Shown: positions 11,818 to 22,815 of the stretch, piece after piece
How positions within the stretch are numbered: position 1 is the stretch's first letter
Layout of the letters: each line of letters begins with the position of its first letter
Source of the DNA: Poecilobothrus nobilitatus
Lineage: Eukaryota > Arthropoda > Insecta > Diptera > Dolichopodidae
Reading direction: 5' to 3'
Length of the DNA: 64,000 nucleotides
NCBI GenBank assembly: GCA_947095535.1
Contig: OX352772.1
Location: 39,203,445 to 39,267,444, forward strand
The notes under the pieces: generated by a model
What the model was told of the DNA's origin: nothing
The model's input: the letters and a program-made list of their open reading frames with translations, nothing else
The model's database searches: none
Program-made: the position numbers and the translations under genes

Positions 11818-12640
11818 GTTGTCAAAAATACATTTGTCAAAAATTTTCCTACTAATTTCATTCTGTCCGTATACGTGTCCCAGTCTATTTACAAAATTTC
11901 TATACCGTTAAAGACAAAGGAATGAAATTGTAATCATGGGTTGGTCCATAAAAAAAAAAATGTTGTATAACCCCTATTTTATGTCCTACTCATTATTAAA
12001 GTACAGCCTCTTAAACTTTAAAAAAAGCGCTATTTTTAAATGTGTATGTTTTAAGTTCTGCTTAACATTCTTTCAATCTAAAAACGCCATAGGACAAGAC
12101 TTCCTTCTTTACCTTTATAAATTAATCAATATAAGATATTTACTTTTTTTTTTAAATTTAGTTTGTAAATTCACCGTTATGTGAAAACAAAATTTTACAA
12201 AATTTTTCTTATTTCGTAACTCCCGTACGCTTTTAACTAGGACCTTAAAATTTTCAGAGAAGAAAAATATTTTAGAATTAGTGTAAGTTGTCTTAGGAAA
12301 TTTAGTTCGTATCTTTTTTTGCGTTAATATTATTAAGGCTCAAAAATTGAAATTTTGTTTTTTTTTAAACACTACAAATTTACAAATTTTTTTGAAAATA
12401 AAAAACAAAATTTAAAACTTCAACATTATAATTTTACATGTGTTAATAGTTTTGCTTAATTGTATAGGTTTCGCTTCGAATTTAAGTAAGTATCTTTTTA
12501 TTTTTCATATTTTTTCTTATATATATATGAAATTCTAAGAAGAAAATTAAAAATTTTGGTACAATTCACAATATTCTAAGCAGTTTGTATTGTCTTTTGG
12601 AAAATGTGCTTTTTTAAAAACCATTGGCTTACATTCTGCC
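11818..12640 (+). mobile_element. GTCC-start repeat, family D copy 2
   Basis: This copy is collinear with 2385-3600: TTTCATTCTGTCCG at about 11858, then AATTTCTATACCGTTAAAG, TTCACCGTTATGTGAAAAC at about 12171, TTAGAATTAGTGTAAGTT, and the end block GGAAAATGTGC and AAAAACCATTGGCTTACATT at about 12600-12635. Only one copy of the middle unit is present, so the 476-bp duplication in copy 1 is particular to that copy. The open frame at 11936-12184 lies inside the repeat and is not a gene. Confidence 0.65.
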
Positions 12641-13059
12641 TTGTTTTTATTAAATCTTAATTATATATTGAACAAAATGATATAATCTGTTACAACTAAA
12701 GTGATAACATTGTTTTGGGAGATTGACTGATAGATTCACATTCAAAACTGAATTATTGTAGTTGGAGTAGCCTCTATGAAATAGAAGAAAATCGTTATCC
12801 GTTAAGAGCGTTTCAATGCAAGATGAATTATATACATAATATGATTGATAATACATGGGTAATGATCAAAATAATTATTGGTTAACAAAGAACTAAACTT
12901 GGCATTATTATTATTTCAATACTTTTGAAAAAATTTAACATTATTTTCTTTTGTATCAGACATTTGCTTAATCCAGACGTAAGTTAAATTGTTCATTTAG
13001 TAAACTTTTACAAAAAAACTGATACATCATCATTTACATGGGTTATAAATGATGTTAGT

Positions 13060-13195
13060 TGTTAGAATAGTAATAATTGTTACTACTACTTATAGTACTA
13101 TTACTGTGCTACATTCTAGTACTACAACTACTACTTCTACTATGTTACTTCTAGTACTACTACCACTTTTAGTACTACTGCTATGCTACATTATC
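13060..13195. repeat. degenerate TAC/ACT trinucleotide tract
   Basis: TACTACTACT-like and AGTACTAC triplets recur in imperfect form across the stretch. It sits just before family D copy 3. The open frame at 13049-13291 is a by-product of this tract. Confidence 0.75.
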
Positions 13196-13196
13196 T

Positions 13197-13965
13197 ACGT
13201 TTTTAGCACATTTCCAAAAAAATTTCGAAAAGATGTGCCTATTAGTTTCATTCTGTGCGTCCGTTTGTTTAGAAAACTTCTACACCGTTAAAGATAGAGA
13301 AAAAAAAAATTTAACCATGGATAGGTCTCATAAAAAAATTAATTTTGTAGAACAACTTTTTCATGTAGCGCCATTCATCAGAGAACTAACAGCCCCTCAG
13401 CTTTGAAAAAGCCCTATTTTTAAATCCGTATATTTCATGTTCTGCTTCACATTTGTTCAATCTGAAAACGCTATTCGACAGTATTTTTTTTTTACTTTAT
13501 AAATCAATATCAAAATTATATATGTATATTTTTTATATTAGTATTTAAATTTACCGTTATATGAAAACCAAATTTTGTATGATTTTTCTACTTTCATAAT
13601 TCCGGAACGCTTTTAGATAGGGGCTTGAAATTTTGAAGCAATAAAGAACTTTTCGAAATAGTATAAGTTTTCTCAGAAATTTTTTTTTTGGATCACCCCC
13701 CTGTTTATTAGCTATTAGAGCTCAAAAATAGAAAGTTTCCTATTTTTAAACAAATGTAACTTAGACACCTTTACACATTTTTCTTCGACAAGACAAAAAA
13801 ATTAAAGCTCCTGTAATGTATTTTTACGCGTGTTAATGATTTGTTTTAATTGTATAGGGTTTCACAGTTATAGCGCCCCAAAATTGCAAAAAAGGCCTAT
13901 TTTCACATTTTTTCTTATATGAAATTTTCAAATTTTGTTGCAAGTCACAATTACGAACAAGCAAT
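13197..13965 (+). mobile_element. GTCC-start repeat, family D copy 3
   Basis: The start GTTTTTAGCACATTTCCAAA (about 13198) is the inverse of the terminal block of copies 1 and 2. It is followed by TTTCATTCTGTGCGTCCG, AACTTCTACACCGTTAAAG and GATAGAG, TTTACCGTTATATGAAAACC (about 13550) and AATTCCGGAACGC. The right end stops near 13965 without the AAACCATTGG block, so this copy has lost its right terminus. No protein is encoded. Confidence 0.65.
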
Positions 13966-15699
13966 TTACATAATAAATCATTGATTCAATACATCAACGT
14001 ATAGAATCTGCAACTTTGATCTATCTTCCAACATGTCAAGAATAGATTAACATGACTTACTTAAGTATATAAAATTACCTACTATTTACGGATATAAATA
14101 AAATTTGAGCAATCTTTTAGTTCAACCTCCAATATGTCAAGATTGAACCAGGGTTATGCAAATAATAAATAAATATTTGGAAGTTTACATCAAATGTTGA
14201 TATCCTGAATTTTTGAAGATCATAAATATGATTAGTTTGAAGAAGTTTTATACCTATTAGATTATGGGATCTCTTCAAAAAATTTTTTGGACTCTGAATT
14301 AGATATTTTATTCAGACTTTGAATTAAACATGAAATCATCACATTTTATTTAAAAATAAAAAAAAATCTATTAGATTATTTTATAAATGTTTTTTTTTTT
14401 TTGTTTTTTGTATAAAAATTAATAATTTATACTTCTACAGTTTATATTTTAAGATAAAAGAAACTATTTTTAAATTTGAACAGTTTCATAATTTTGAATG
14501 AAATTAATTTTGATTGTGCCTAAAACGTTTTTAAATATTTTGAATTCATTCTTCTGGGAAATAAAATCCATTTTGATTTTTAGATTAAATTAAAATTTTT
14601 ATTTTAAGAATTAATTTAATATTTTTGTTTGTTTTTTTGTTTTTGTTTTCGTTTTTTTTTTTTTTTGGAGATTTTACATGTCCTTCAATAACTTTTATTT
14701 TTATAACGAAATAAAAACCAAATGCTGATGGCTGTTTTAGAAAAATTATTTTTAAATTCTTTTCTAGGTTTTTTTGTTTTGTTTTTGTTTTTTTGTTTTT
14801 ATCATAAAAATACCCTGCAGGTTCTATTTTTTTTTTTTTTGTTGATTTGATTATTTTTTGTGTTAGACTTTTTCTTGTTGAAATTAGAAAAAATAAATAA
14901 AAATCAAAATTTATAAGTAACCATATTGGCAATGTAAAAGAATTGCAACAAAAATTTTATTTAGAAGTCAGTTAAAATCAAATTAGACAAAAAATACCAA
15001 AAAAAAAAAAACCAAAAAAAAAAAAAAGGCAAATGATATCATAACTGATTTAATAAAACTTTTTTGGTTTTTAGAAATTTTTTTTTTTTTTTTTTTTTGG
15101 GGAATGAGTTATTACATTAAAATTTTCCTCTTTTTTTTTTTTTGAATTTGAAATTTACTTCAAAACTAAACCAACTGGTAAATTTACCAAATTTTTTTTT
15201 ATTTAAACACATTTTTTTTTTTATTTTTTGTTTTTAAAATTTTAATTTTTTTGTAAAGTACTTTCTGAAAAACTGATACTAATTTTTGGTTGTAATGAAA
15301 CTGACGGCAATAAAAAAGTTCAAAAATGAATGAACATTTTTTTTTTATGGTTAAAACAAAAAAAAACAAAAAGAAACGAAAAGTTTTTTGTTAAAAAAAT
15401 TTTTGTAAATTTTTATTTTAATATGGTAAAAATTCTATTTAAAAAGGTTGTAAATTGTAATATTTTTATTATAGTGTTTTTTTTTGGATTTCTATCGCGC
15501 TGTGTTACACCAGTTGCATCATATTATGTTTTTGCTAATGATTTTTTTTTTTCTTTTTTTTTTTTGCGTGTTGGAATTTGGAAAAAGTTAAGGAAAAAAA
15601 AAAGAGCAATAAACAATTTGGTGTAGGATCAGTGATCTATGAAAATAATTCAATATTTGATGTTAGTCTATCTGAAAACTTTTATATATATAATTAAAA
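13966..15699. other. AT-rich DNA with long homopolymers
   Basis: A and T tracts exceed 15 bases in several places (14821-14839, 15075-15098). Open frames at 14585-14932 and 15330-15626 are poly-Lys/Phe readings of these tracts. No gene was recognised. Confidence 0.5.
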
Positions 15700-16470
15700 T
15701 TATATCAATATAGAAGTATTCTTAGGTTAGGATCATAAAATTAACTGTTATTCTAGAAAATGACAGTTTTGTGTTAAATTCATTATGTGCCATCTGTTGT
15801 CTAGAACTAAAAACTATTTAGATTTTTATTTTTCTTAAAATATATAGGGAAATAATGATGTAAAAATAATTTTTTCAAAAATGAAAAATTCATTTTAGGT
15901 ACTGAGTGGATCCGCAGTTAACTTAATGCTATAAATTTCTTTAAAATTAAAAAAATATCTTCAAAATATTGTTTTATTGAAGTATTTGCCTTCTCTTTGT
16001 ATTAATTTTATATAAATATTTTTAATTTTGCTTTATATTTTTTTAATTACATATATTAGCTATTTAACTTTAAAATTTTAAGTTTTTATTCTTTAAATTA
16101 ATATAAATAATAAGAGATTATTACATTAAGATTATAAGATTGGCTAATATTCTCTAAATTTATTGTTTTTCTTGTTACATTATGCGCCATCTGTTGTCTA
16201 GAATTAAAAACTCTTTATATCTTTATTTCTATTCTTAAAATATGCAGAAATAATCATGTAAAAATAATTTTTTTCAAAAACGATAAATTCATGTCCATTT
16301 AATAGCCGGAAACCTAAAACTATAATTTTGTTTAAAATTGAAGTATTGTCTTAAATATCTACTGATGTATATTGCATCTCTTTGTTATTCAAATGATATT
16401 TTTTATAATTTTATTCAAATATCTTAAACTAACTATGCTTTAAATTATTTAAATTAAATATTTAACTTTA
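15700..16470. repeat. two diverged tandem copies of a unit near 400 bp
   Basis: Unit 1 (about 15725-16085) and unit 2 (about 16125-16470) share, in order, CATTATGTGCCATCTGTTGT or CATTATGCGCCATCTGTTGT followed by CTAGAA, then TTCTTAAAATAT, ATGTAAAAATAATTTTTTTC-like sequence, TCTCTTTGT and a final ATTTAACTTTAAAAT. They differ at many sites and by indels, so the duplication is old. ATGCGCCATCT also resembles the tail of SINE-B (GATGGCGCAT inverted), a weak hint of origin. Confidence 0.6.
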
Positions 16471-19001
16471 AAATAAAAATTTTTTTTTTTTACACTTTAT
16501 CTTAATATATTTGTGCAATAAAAAACTTGTTAGGAAATTTGAATAAAATTTCATAAAATAAAATTAAATATTAATCTTAATTAATTTGCTCTTAATAAAC
16601 ACTTTAAAAGTATCTTTATAATTTAAGCTAGGACATTTTAATAGTTTTTTTTTTGTTTTATGAAAAGTTTTTTTTTTTTTTCATTGAAAGTTAGAAAAAA
16701 AATTGTGGAAAATTTTCTTGAAAAATAATTAATTATCATATTTTTTTTTTTTGTATTGTCCTGTCATGAAAATTAACTATCAAAAGAGAAAGAGAGAAAA
16801 GATACAAAGAAAAAAAAACAAACTATGTACTTCATTACTACTTTGTTATATATTCAACTTTTAGATGGAGTTGACTTGTACAAAGTTACTGTGCAAAAAT
16901 AGTTGGATGATATCTTTTTTTTTTGTTTTTGCTCTTTGTTTCTTTACTTTTCAATTATACAACAGTGAAACCAAAAAAACAGAAAAAAAAAAAAACTAAA
17001 TGCAATAAAGTGATTTATACAATATTAGGATAAATTTTCCATTATATAAAATTCTCTTTGTCATTCTGTTGATAATTCGTTTAATATTACAAAAATGTAA
17101 TTCTAAAAATTAAAAAGATTGCCTTAAATGAATTGTTGATTCACATAGTGATCTAAAGGTCTTAAAATTTTAATCAATTTCTTATAAATAAAAATAAATA
17201 ATATAATAAATATAATAATAAATAATAAAAATAAATAATAAATTAAAAAGTTTGTTTTTAAATAGAATCTAATTAAAAAGTTTAAAGGCGTGAAATGATG
17301 AAATGAAGTGACCATATAACTTAACTTAATATTTAACAATTAAATTTTTGATTTGCACCTATTGTTTTCCTTTTAATAACTGTGATTTTGCAGCATGATT
17401 CAGTTTTTACAGATCTATAGCTCTAATTCTTTAACATTCTTTCAAATCGAAGGGTTGCCAAATATCCAGTCGTTTTTTTTTCAATTTAGATTAAAGTAAA
17501 GATCAAGTTAATTAACATAAGGATAACTAAAATGATAAAATTGTAATTGAAGTGCAACCATACTTTAAAACATAAAATTGTTTTATATTCTAAATATTTC
17601 CTGAAATAATTTCAAAAAAAGAGGAGTGCATATTTTATATCTATATAACATACATTATAAACCAAATATTAAAATATGAAATACACTTTTGAAATAAAAA
17701 ATTTACTTCATTTATGATTTGTAAAATTCCGTTCATAAAAAGATAGTGTTACTTTGTTGTAATAAAATTTCCATAAAAAGAAAAAAACAAAAAAAAAAAT
17801 AAAAAAATTTTTTTTTTTCAATTTTCATTTTTCACTTTTTTTTTTTTTTTTTAGAAAGAAAAAAAAAACAAAAAACTGTGAATTGCCTGTAATTTTTTTT
17901 TTTTTTCTATTGTGTCGTTTCAGCATGAAACGAACTGGTATGGTATGCCAATTGCCATCTAGTGGTTTTAATTTTCTCCTTTTATACAAAATTTTTTTAT
18001 TTTATTTAATTTTTTTTTTTTTTTTTGCATGTAAATTTCAAATTAAACAATCAAAGTATAGTGAGCTGCCTCTCCTAATTAACTTAAGTCAAAATATGAA
18101 CAAAAAAAAAAAAAAAAAATGAAAAACAGAAAAAAACAGAAAAATAAAAGTTTTCATTGTTTTTTATTACACTAAAATAAATTTCCATAAGGTAATAATA
18201 AAAATTAATTAAAAAAAGCAAAAAAAGGCAAAAAAACAAAAAAAATCCATTTTATTCCAACAAAAAAATACTTAATATACCGGACATTAAAATAGTAAAT
18301 GGTGAATATTTTTTCTGTTTTTTTTTTTTTTTTTATATTATTTTATAAATGATGGTGTGTTCAACGTGGTGTGTTCTCTATTATTATTTTTCTTAAATGT
18401 TAATAAAAATGTTGTTTTTTTTTTTTTTAAAGTGAACTGTTGAAATATTGTATTTTTTAATGGGTATCTGATAGTATACTTATATTCTTATAATTATTAA
18501 ACTTTATATTAAATATTTTTTGGTATTAGAATAATTATAATAAAAAAAAAAAACAAAAAACAAAACAGAAAAAAACCTGCTAACAGATGTCATTTAAAGT
18601 GGTGAATAAAAATTTATGAATTTTTATTATTAGGCTATTAAAATAATAATAATAAAAGTATTAAAGGGTTTTGTATTTTTGGTTTTCTTTTTTTTATTGT
18701 TATTATTGTTAAGCTCCTGTTGTTTTGTTATCATTACAAAAAAAAAATTTTTTTTGTAAATCGACATTTTGTGTTAATAATAAAATTTTTGCATTAATGG
18801 TTTTTTTTTTTTTAATTTTAATTGTTTAACCGGTTAAGCGTCTATCCACTGGTATGTGTTGTAACAAGAAGGAAGATTTGATAAGAAAATAACAATGTTA
18901 TGGATAATGGCATAAGGGATGAGGGATTTTAATAAATAGATTCTTATTATTAAAATTAATATCAATAAATGATTAGATGTGTTCCAAAAAAATGCCGTTA
19001 A
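16471..19001. other. AT-rich DNA with long homopolymers
   Basis: Many T and A runs of 12-20 bases (for example 17836-17853, 18103-18119 and 18318-18334). No gene, tRNA box or repeat family was recognised. Confidence 0.5.
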
Positions 19002-19513
19002 TTGATGCCTTCCGTAAATTTAAACTGGTTTTTCTCACAACAAACATCTACAATAATGTTATTTAATGCTCATGTGATTTCTCTAATATATAATATTATA
19101 AAATGGGCATCATGTGCGGCGAAGTACCTAATAGATAAATGCTCATTGGTCACCAAATCTATTAAAATCATATTTAATTACGATATCGAATACATTATTA
19201 TGTGTTTATATAAAGAAACCAATTTACTGACCATAAGGGAAATCATCGTAATGAAAAATGCCTCATACATCTACAAAATAAAAAATAGGAAGACTAAATA
19301 TAACTTTGTCATTAAGAATTGTTTCGATATTACTGGAGAATGACAATAAACAGTGAATTTAGTAAGAAACAAAAACATCTAAACAGTTTTATTGTAACTG
19401 TTTCAAGGATTTTCAATATGTTCCCAACTACTATCAGACCTATAAACAACCTTGACAAATTTAAAAAGGAAGCTATACGCTACATTAGTAACAACTTAAA
19501 TATCTTTATATAA
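19002..19513 (+). pseudogene. CR1/L2-like LINE ORF2, C-terminal end, frameshifted
   Basis: Two overlapping frames together give the C-terminus of a LINE reverse transcriptase. The first (19002-19343) contains HVISLIYNIIKWA, then a LIDKCS..TKSIKIIFNYD block, LYKETNLLTIREIIVMK and YIYKIKN. These are the conserved features downstream of the polymerase core in CR1/L2-type elements. The second (19319-19513) continues with the closing FNMFPTTIRPINNLDKFKKE motif (normally 'W N.LP..IR...S...FK') and ends at TAA 19511-19513. A frameshift joins them near 19320-19340. The catalytic domain is missing, so this is a 5'-truncated, dead insertion. Confidence 0.75.
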
Positions 19514-19712
19514 TTGAAATTAATAATTAAACATTGCTTTTGTAACCACGGTAACTTCAATATTGAATTGTTGTTATTGTTTTTTTCCCCCCATCTCAAC
19601 ACCAGTCACCCAACTGAAGGTAATGTAAAATAACATTGTCTATATTTTTTAAATAATTAAACTAATTATTATTGTAATACAGAATTTGAATTAATAAATA
19701 AATAAATTCGTA
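19514..19712 (+). mobile_element. 3' UTR and tail of the CR1/L2-like LINE
   Basis: After the stop codon comes a non-coding stretch with a C-rich patch (CCCCCCATCTCAACACCAG), ending in AATAAATAAATAAATT near 19693-19708. A short tandem repeat instead of poly(A) is the usual end of CR1/L2-type LINEs. No clear target duplication was seen. Confidence 0.6.
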
Positions 19713-21120
19713 TTTAATTGCTGCATGAAGCAATACTACATTAAATCACATGTTAATATACTTAAATTGCTTAAATTACAATAAATACGATTTGTTTATA
19801 TTTTTGGACAGTTAAATATTAATTTATTTACTTTAACGCATTTTAATATACATATGTGAGTTATAAGGTATAAATTTAAATTCTTTGTATATTTTTTGAC
19901 ATTTGCTTTTTGTTATATGTTTAATTTTTTTGTTTTTATTGATAAATTAGTATTAATTATTATTTTGCCATTAATTGGAATTCTAATAACAAATGGTAGC
20001 TGAATTAAGTAGAAATCAGATATAAAAAAAAATCATACTTTTCTGAGATTCGAAGCTGCTATCCAGTTTTTAATAAAAGTTCCTTTGATTATTTCAAATA
20101 TATATAAGCTTTCTTAGATAGTATTCTTGAAATTTTTTAAAATTCCCCATATTCTTAGAATGCTTTGCTTGTTTTTAACTTTTCTACTGCTAAAGAAGGT
20201 TATATTTACATATTTCTTTAGAATATAAACAAGATGTAGTAATCTTAATTTTTTTTTCTTACAAAGGATAACAAATTTTTCTTATTTTACTTATGACTAC
20301 TGGCGGAAAAAAACATTTTTTTGTTTAATATAGAAAATTTGTTTTGAAAAATGAAGTCATTACTTCTGATACTCTCTTGATTTTTTTTTAATTGAAATTT
20401 AATTTTAAAAAACTAAGTATTTTTATATATATTTAACTACAATAAATATAGGCTTTATTTGCAAGATCTAAAAAATCTTTTGTAATAATTCCTGTAATAA
20501 TTCTCAGGAGTTCTTACTACAAAAAATTCTATAATTTAGAACCATTTTTTTTTTGAAAGATTTGAAAGATTGAAAGAGAACAATTGAAAGATTATTTTTT
20601 TTAAATATCCACAAGGCTTTAAAATGATAAATACATAAATACAATTTTTTGATAAATAAGTATATCTTAACAATTTTTAATTTATAATAGTTAAAATTTT
20701 ATAGTTGAATGGATTTAGCGGTTTTATACAAAAAGATAAAAAACAATTTTTTTTTGAAGTTAAAATTTATATTTTTTGGATAATTTATAGCAAAAAAAAA
20801 AAAAAAATATAGGAAATAAGTCAGATTGTCAAAAAAAGGATTTTGAAAAAAGCACATTTCCGAAACGGTATTATAAAGAAATAAAGTATTCTGAAACTGT
20901 AATTAATAGTACAGAAAATTTTTCAGTAATTTCTAAAAAATTAAAGAAAAACACTAAAGATTTAATAGGCAATTTTTAGTTTAAAAAGGATCTTCAGCTA
21001 AAAAAACGTATTCAACCTTACCTTAAAAATTTCTCTTAAGGGACATAAATCAGATATTGGACAGGAAATAAATCAGATATTGATTTTAAAGCAATAACTT
21101 ATGTTTTAATTTCGAATGAT
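19713..21120. other. AT-rich DNA, no feature seen
   Basis: A and T runs only. A lone B-box-like AGATTCGAAGC near 20046 lacks an A box at the right distance and is not called. Confidence 0.5.
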
Positions 21121-21124
21121 TATT

Positions 21125-21232
21125 CTGGGGGATTAATCCTTACTATATGTGCGAGATTCGAAGCCTCACTTCCTTCGGTGTTTAAAGCGAATTTTATATG
21201 CTTTTGTTCACTAGGCCACAAATCCCTTTCTG
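21125..21232 (-). mobile_element. decayed tRNA-derived SINE head (SINE-C type)
   Basis: Reading the minus strand, the A box TGTGGCCTAGTG (about 21209-21220) is followed by CATATAAAATTCGCT, ACACCGA and the B box GCTTCGAATCTC (about 21153-21164). The order and spacing match the complete SINE at 62666-62861 (TGTGGCCTAGTG, CGTATAAAATACGCT, ACACCGA, GGATTCGAATCCC), and a TAATCCCCC block follows as TTATTCCCCC does there. The poly(A) tail is not recognisable. Confidence 0.7.
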
Positions 21233-21235
21233 ATT

Positions 21236-22309
21236 AACTATTATATTATTATTTAAGAAATTTTCTAAGTATTTATATAATACTAAAAAATTTGTTTCGT
21301 AAAAATCAATGGTTTAAAGAGCAACTGGAGATCGAATTCTAATTAAACGTCTTACACAATTTTTTAACTGAATCATGTTCTTATCCATACAATATTTTGT
21401 TTTTTACATTCCGAAATATAATTACAACTATACAGTATCCTTGTCATAAACTCAATTATACCCAAGAGTTTTTGTTTAATTTGTCCCTATTTTTATTCAT
21501 TTTTTTTTATAAATAATAGTTACAGTATATATAAAATAAAAAAAATATCCTAAATTAATTTTTTATTTAAAAAAAAAAAAAAAAAAAAATTTCGCCTAAA
21601 ACCTAAAATTATACCTAAAAACAATTTTTGTTCATAAAATATGGACATATAAAGAGTTTCTTTTTTTTTAATGAAAAAAAAAAAAAAACAAATATTTATA
21701 TTAAAAGAATTTTTTATTTTTTACTATATATTTTGTCGTTACCCTTAAAGCAATATATGCAGATTAAAAAATAGAAAAATAAAATTTATATATAAGTACA
21801 TAAAATATATATACATAGTTCGTTTTTTATGGCATATAAATAATAAAAAAATAAAAAATCCTGCCAATTTATATAGCTGATATATTTTTAATAATAGCGC
21901 ATTCTATTTTCAAATGGCAAAAAATAAGAATCAAAAATGAATGAATGATTGCCAACTGTTATAAATTATTACAACTTTATGTTAGAAGTAAAATAAAAAT
22001 AAAAAAAAATAACAATCATAATTGTAAAAATGAAATTGAATTTTAAAGAGAGAAAGAGAAGGAAAATTATATGAAAAAAAAGAAATCTAATAAATTATTA
22101 AAATACATTTTTTTTATAGCGAAAAAAAAAAAAAAGAATTTTACTATTGAATAATAGTAAAAGAATTTTTTTTACCGTTAATAAAGTAACGGTTATTAAA
22201 TTATTCTTCATTTTCTTTTTATTAGTATCTTTTATTTTTTATGTGTTAATATATATACATATATATATATAATTGACAAAAATTAAAACGTTAATATCAA
22301 GATTTTAAA
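21236..22309. other. AT-rich DNA, no feature seen
   Basis: The stretch has A runs (about 21569-21590) and a short AT microsatellite near 22250-22271. No gene was recognised. Confidence 0.5.
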
Positions 22310-22815
22310 ATTACACCAAAGGCTCCAAGAAAAATGCCCGCAGGAACTAAGGCCCACATAAAAAGAAATGAAATAATATCCATTTATTTTTGGATGCTGT
22401 ATTATTTTGTTATAATAAACTAAAATATAGTTTTAAAAATGAATTAATGCCCGCACAAAATGGACTAATCTCCAAAAATTTATATAAAAAAATTTATAGT
22501 CTAAATTACATTAAAGAAGTCTTTTTTCAGCTTAAATTAATAAAGAAAAATTAAAGAATTCTTATAAGGCTCATTATATTGTGTTATATTATAATTAACA
22601 GTTGTTCTATTTAAATTCAGTGAAATGAACTAAACTACTTTTTTTTTGTATGAATCAAGGCCCACAATTGAGAAATAAGACCCAATTTTGTAGAATTTAG
22701 TTAATAATGAACTATATAGATTATTTTCATATGTAAAGGGTGTCAGCGTTAGTTTACTAATGATTGTGGGCTTTAGTTGGTGTGAGCGGTAGTTTGTGAA
22801 TCCTTTATAAACACC
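22310..22815. mobile_element. candidate MITE with inverted ends
   Basis: AACTAAGGCCCACA at 22345-22358 is the inverse of TGTGGGCTTTAGTT at 22765-22778 with one mismatch, and looser complementarity extends outward (ATGCCCGCAGG against TGTGAGCGGT). Inside, the same words recur: ATGCCCGCA at about 22334 and 22448, and AAGGCCCACA at about 22350 and 22658. Repeated subterminal words plus inverted ends suggest a non-autonomous DNA transposon of about 0.45-0.5 kb. No ORF is present, and the exact ends and target duplication are not resolved. Confidence 0.45.

Noticed and set aside
13049..13291. Open frame rich in Thr, Leu and Val
   Set aside because: It is the reading of a degenerate ACT trinucleotide tract followed by a repeat element.
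14585..15626. Lys- and Phe-rich open frames
   Set aside because: They are produced by long A and T homopolymers, with no conserved motif.
20040..20065. B-box-like GATTCGAAGC as a SINE or tRNA
   Set aside because: No A box at the proper distance and no tRNA stem pairing.
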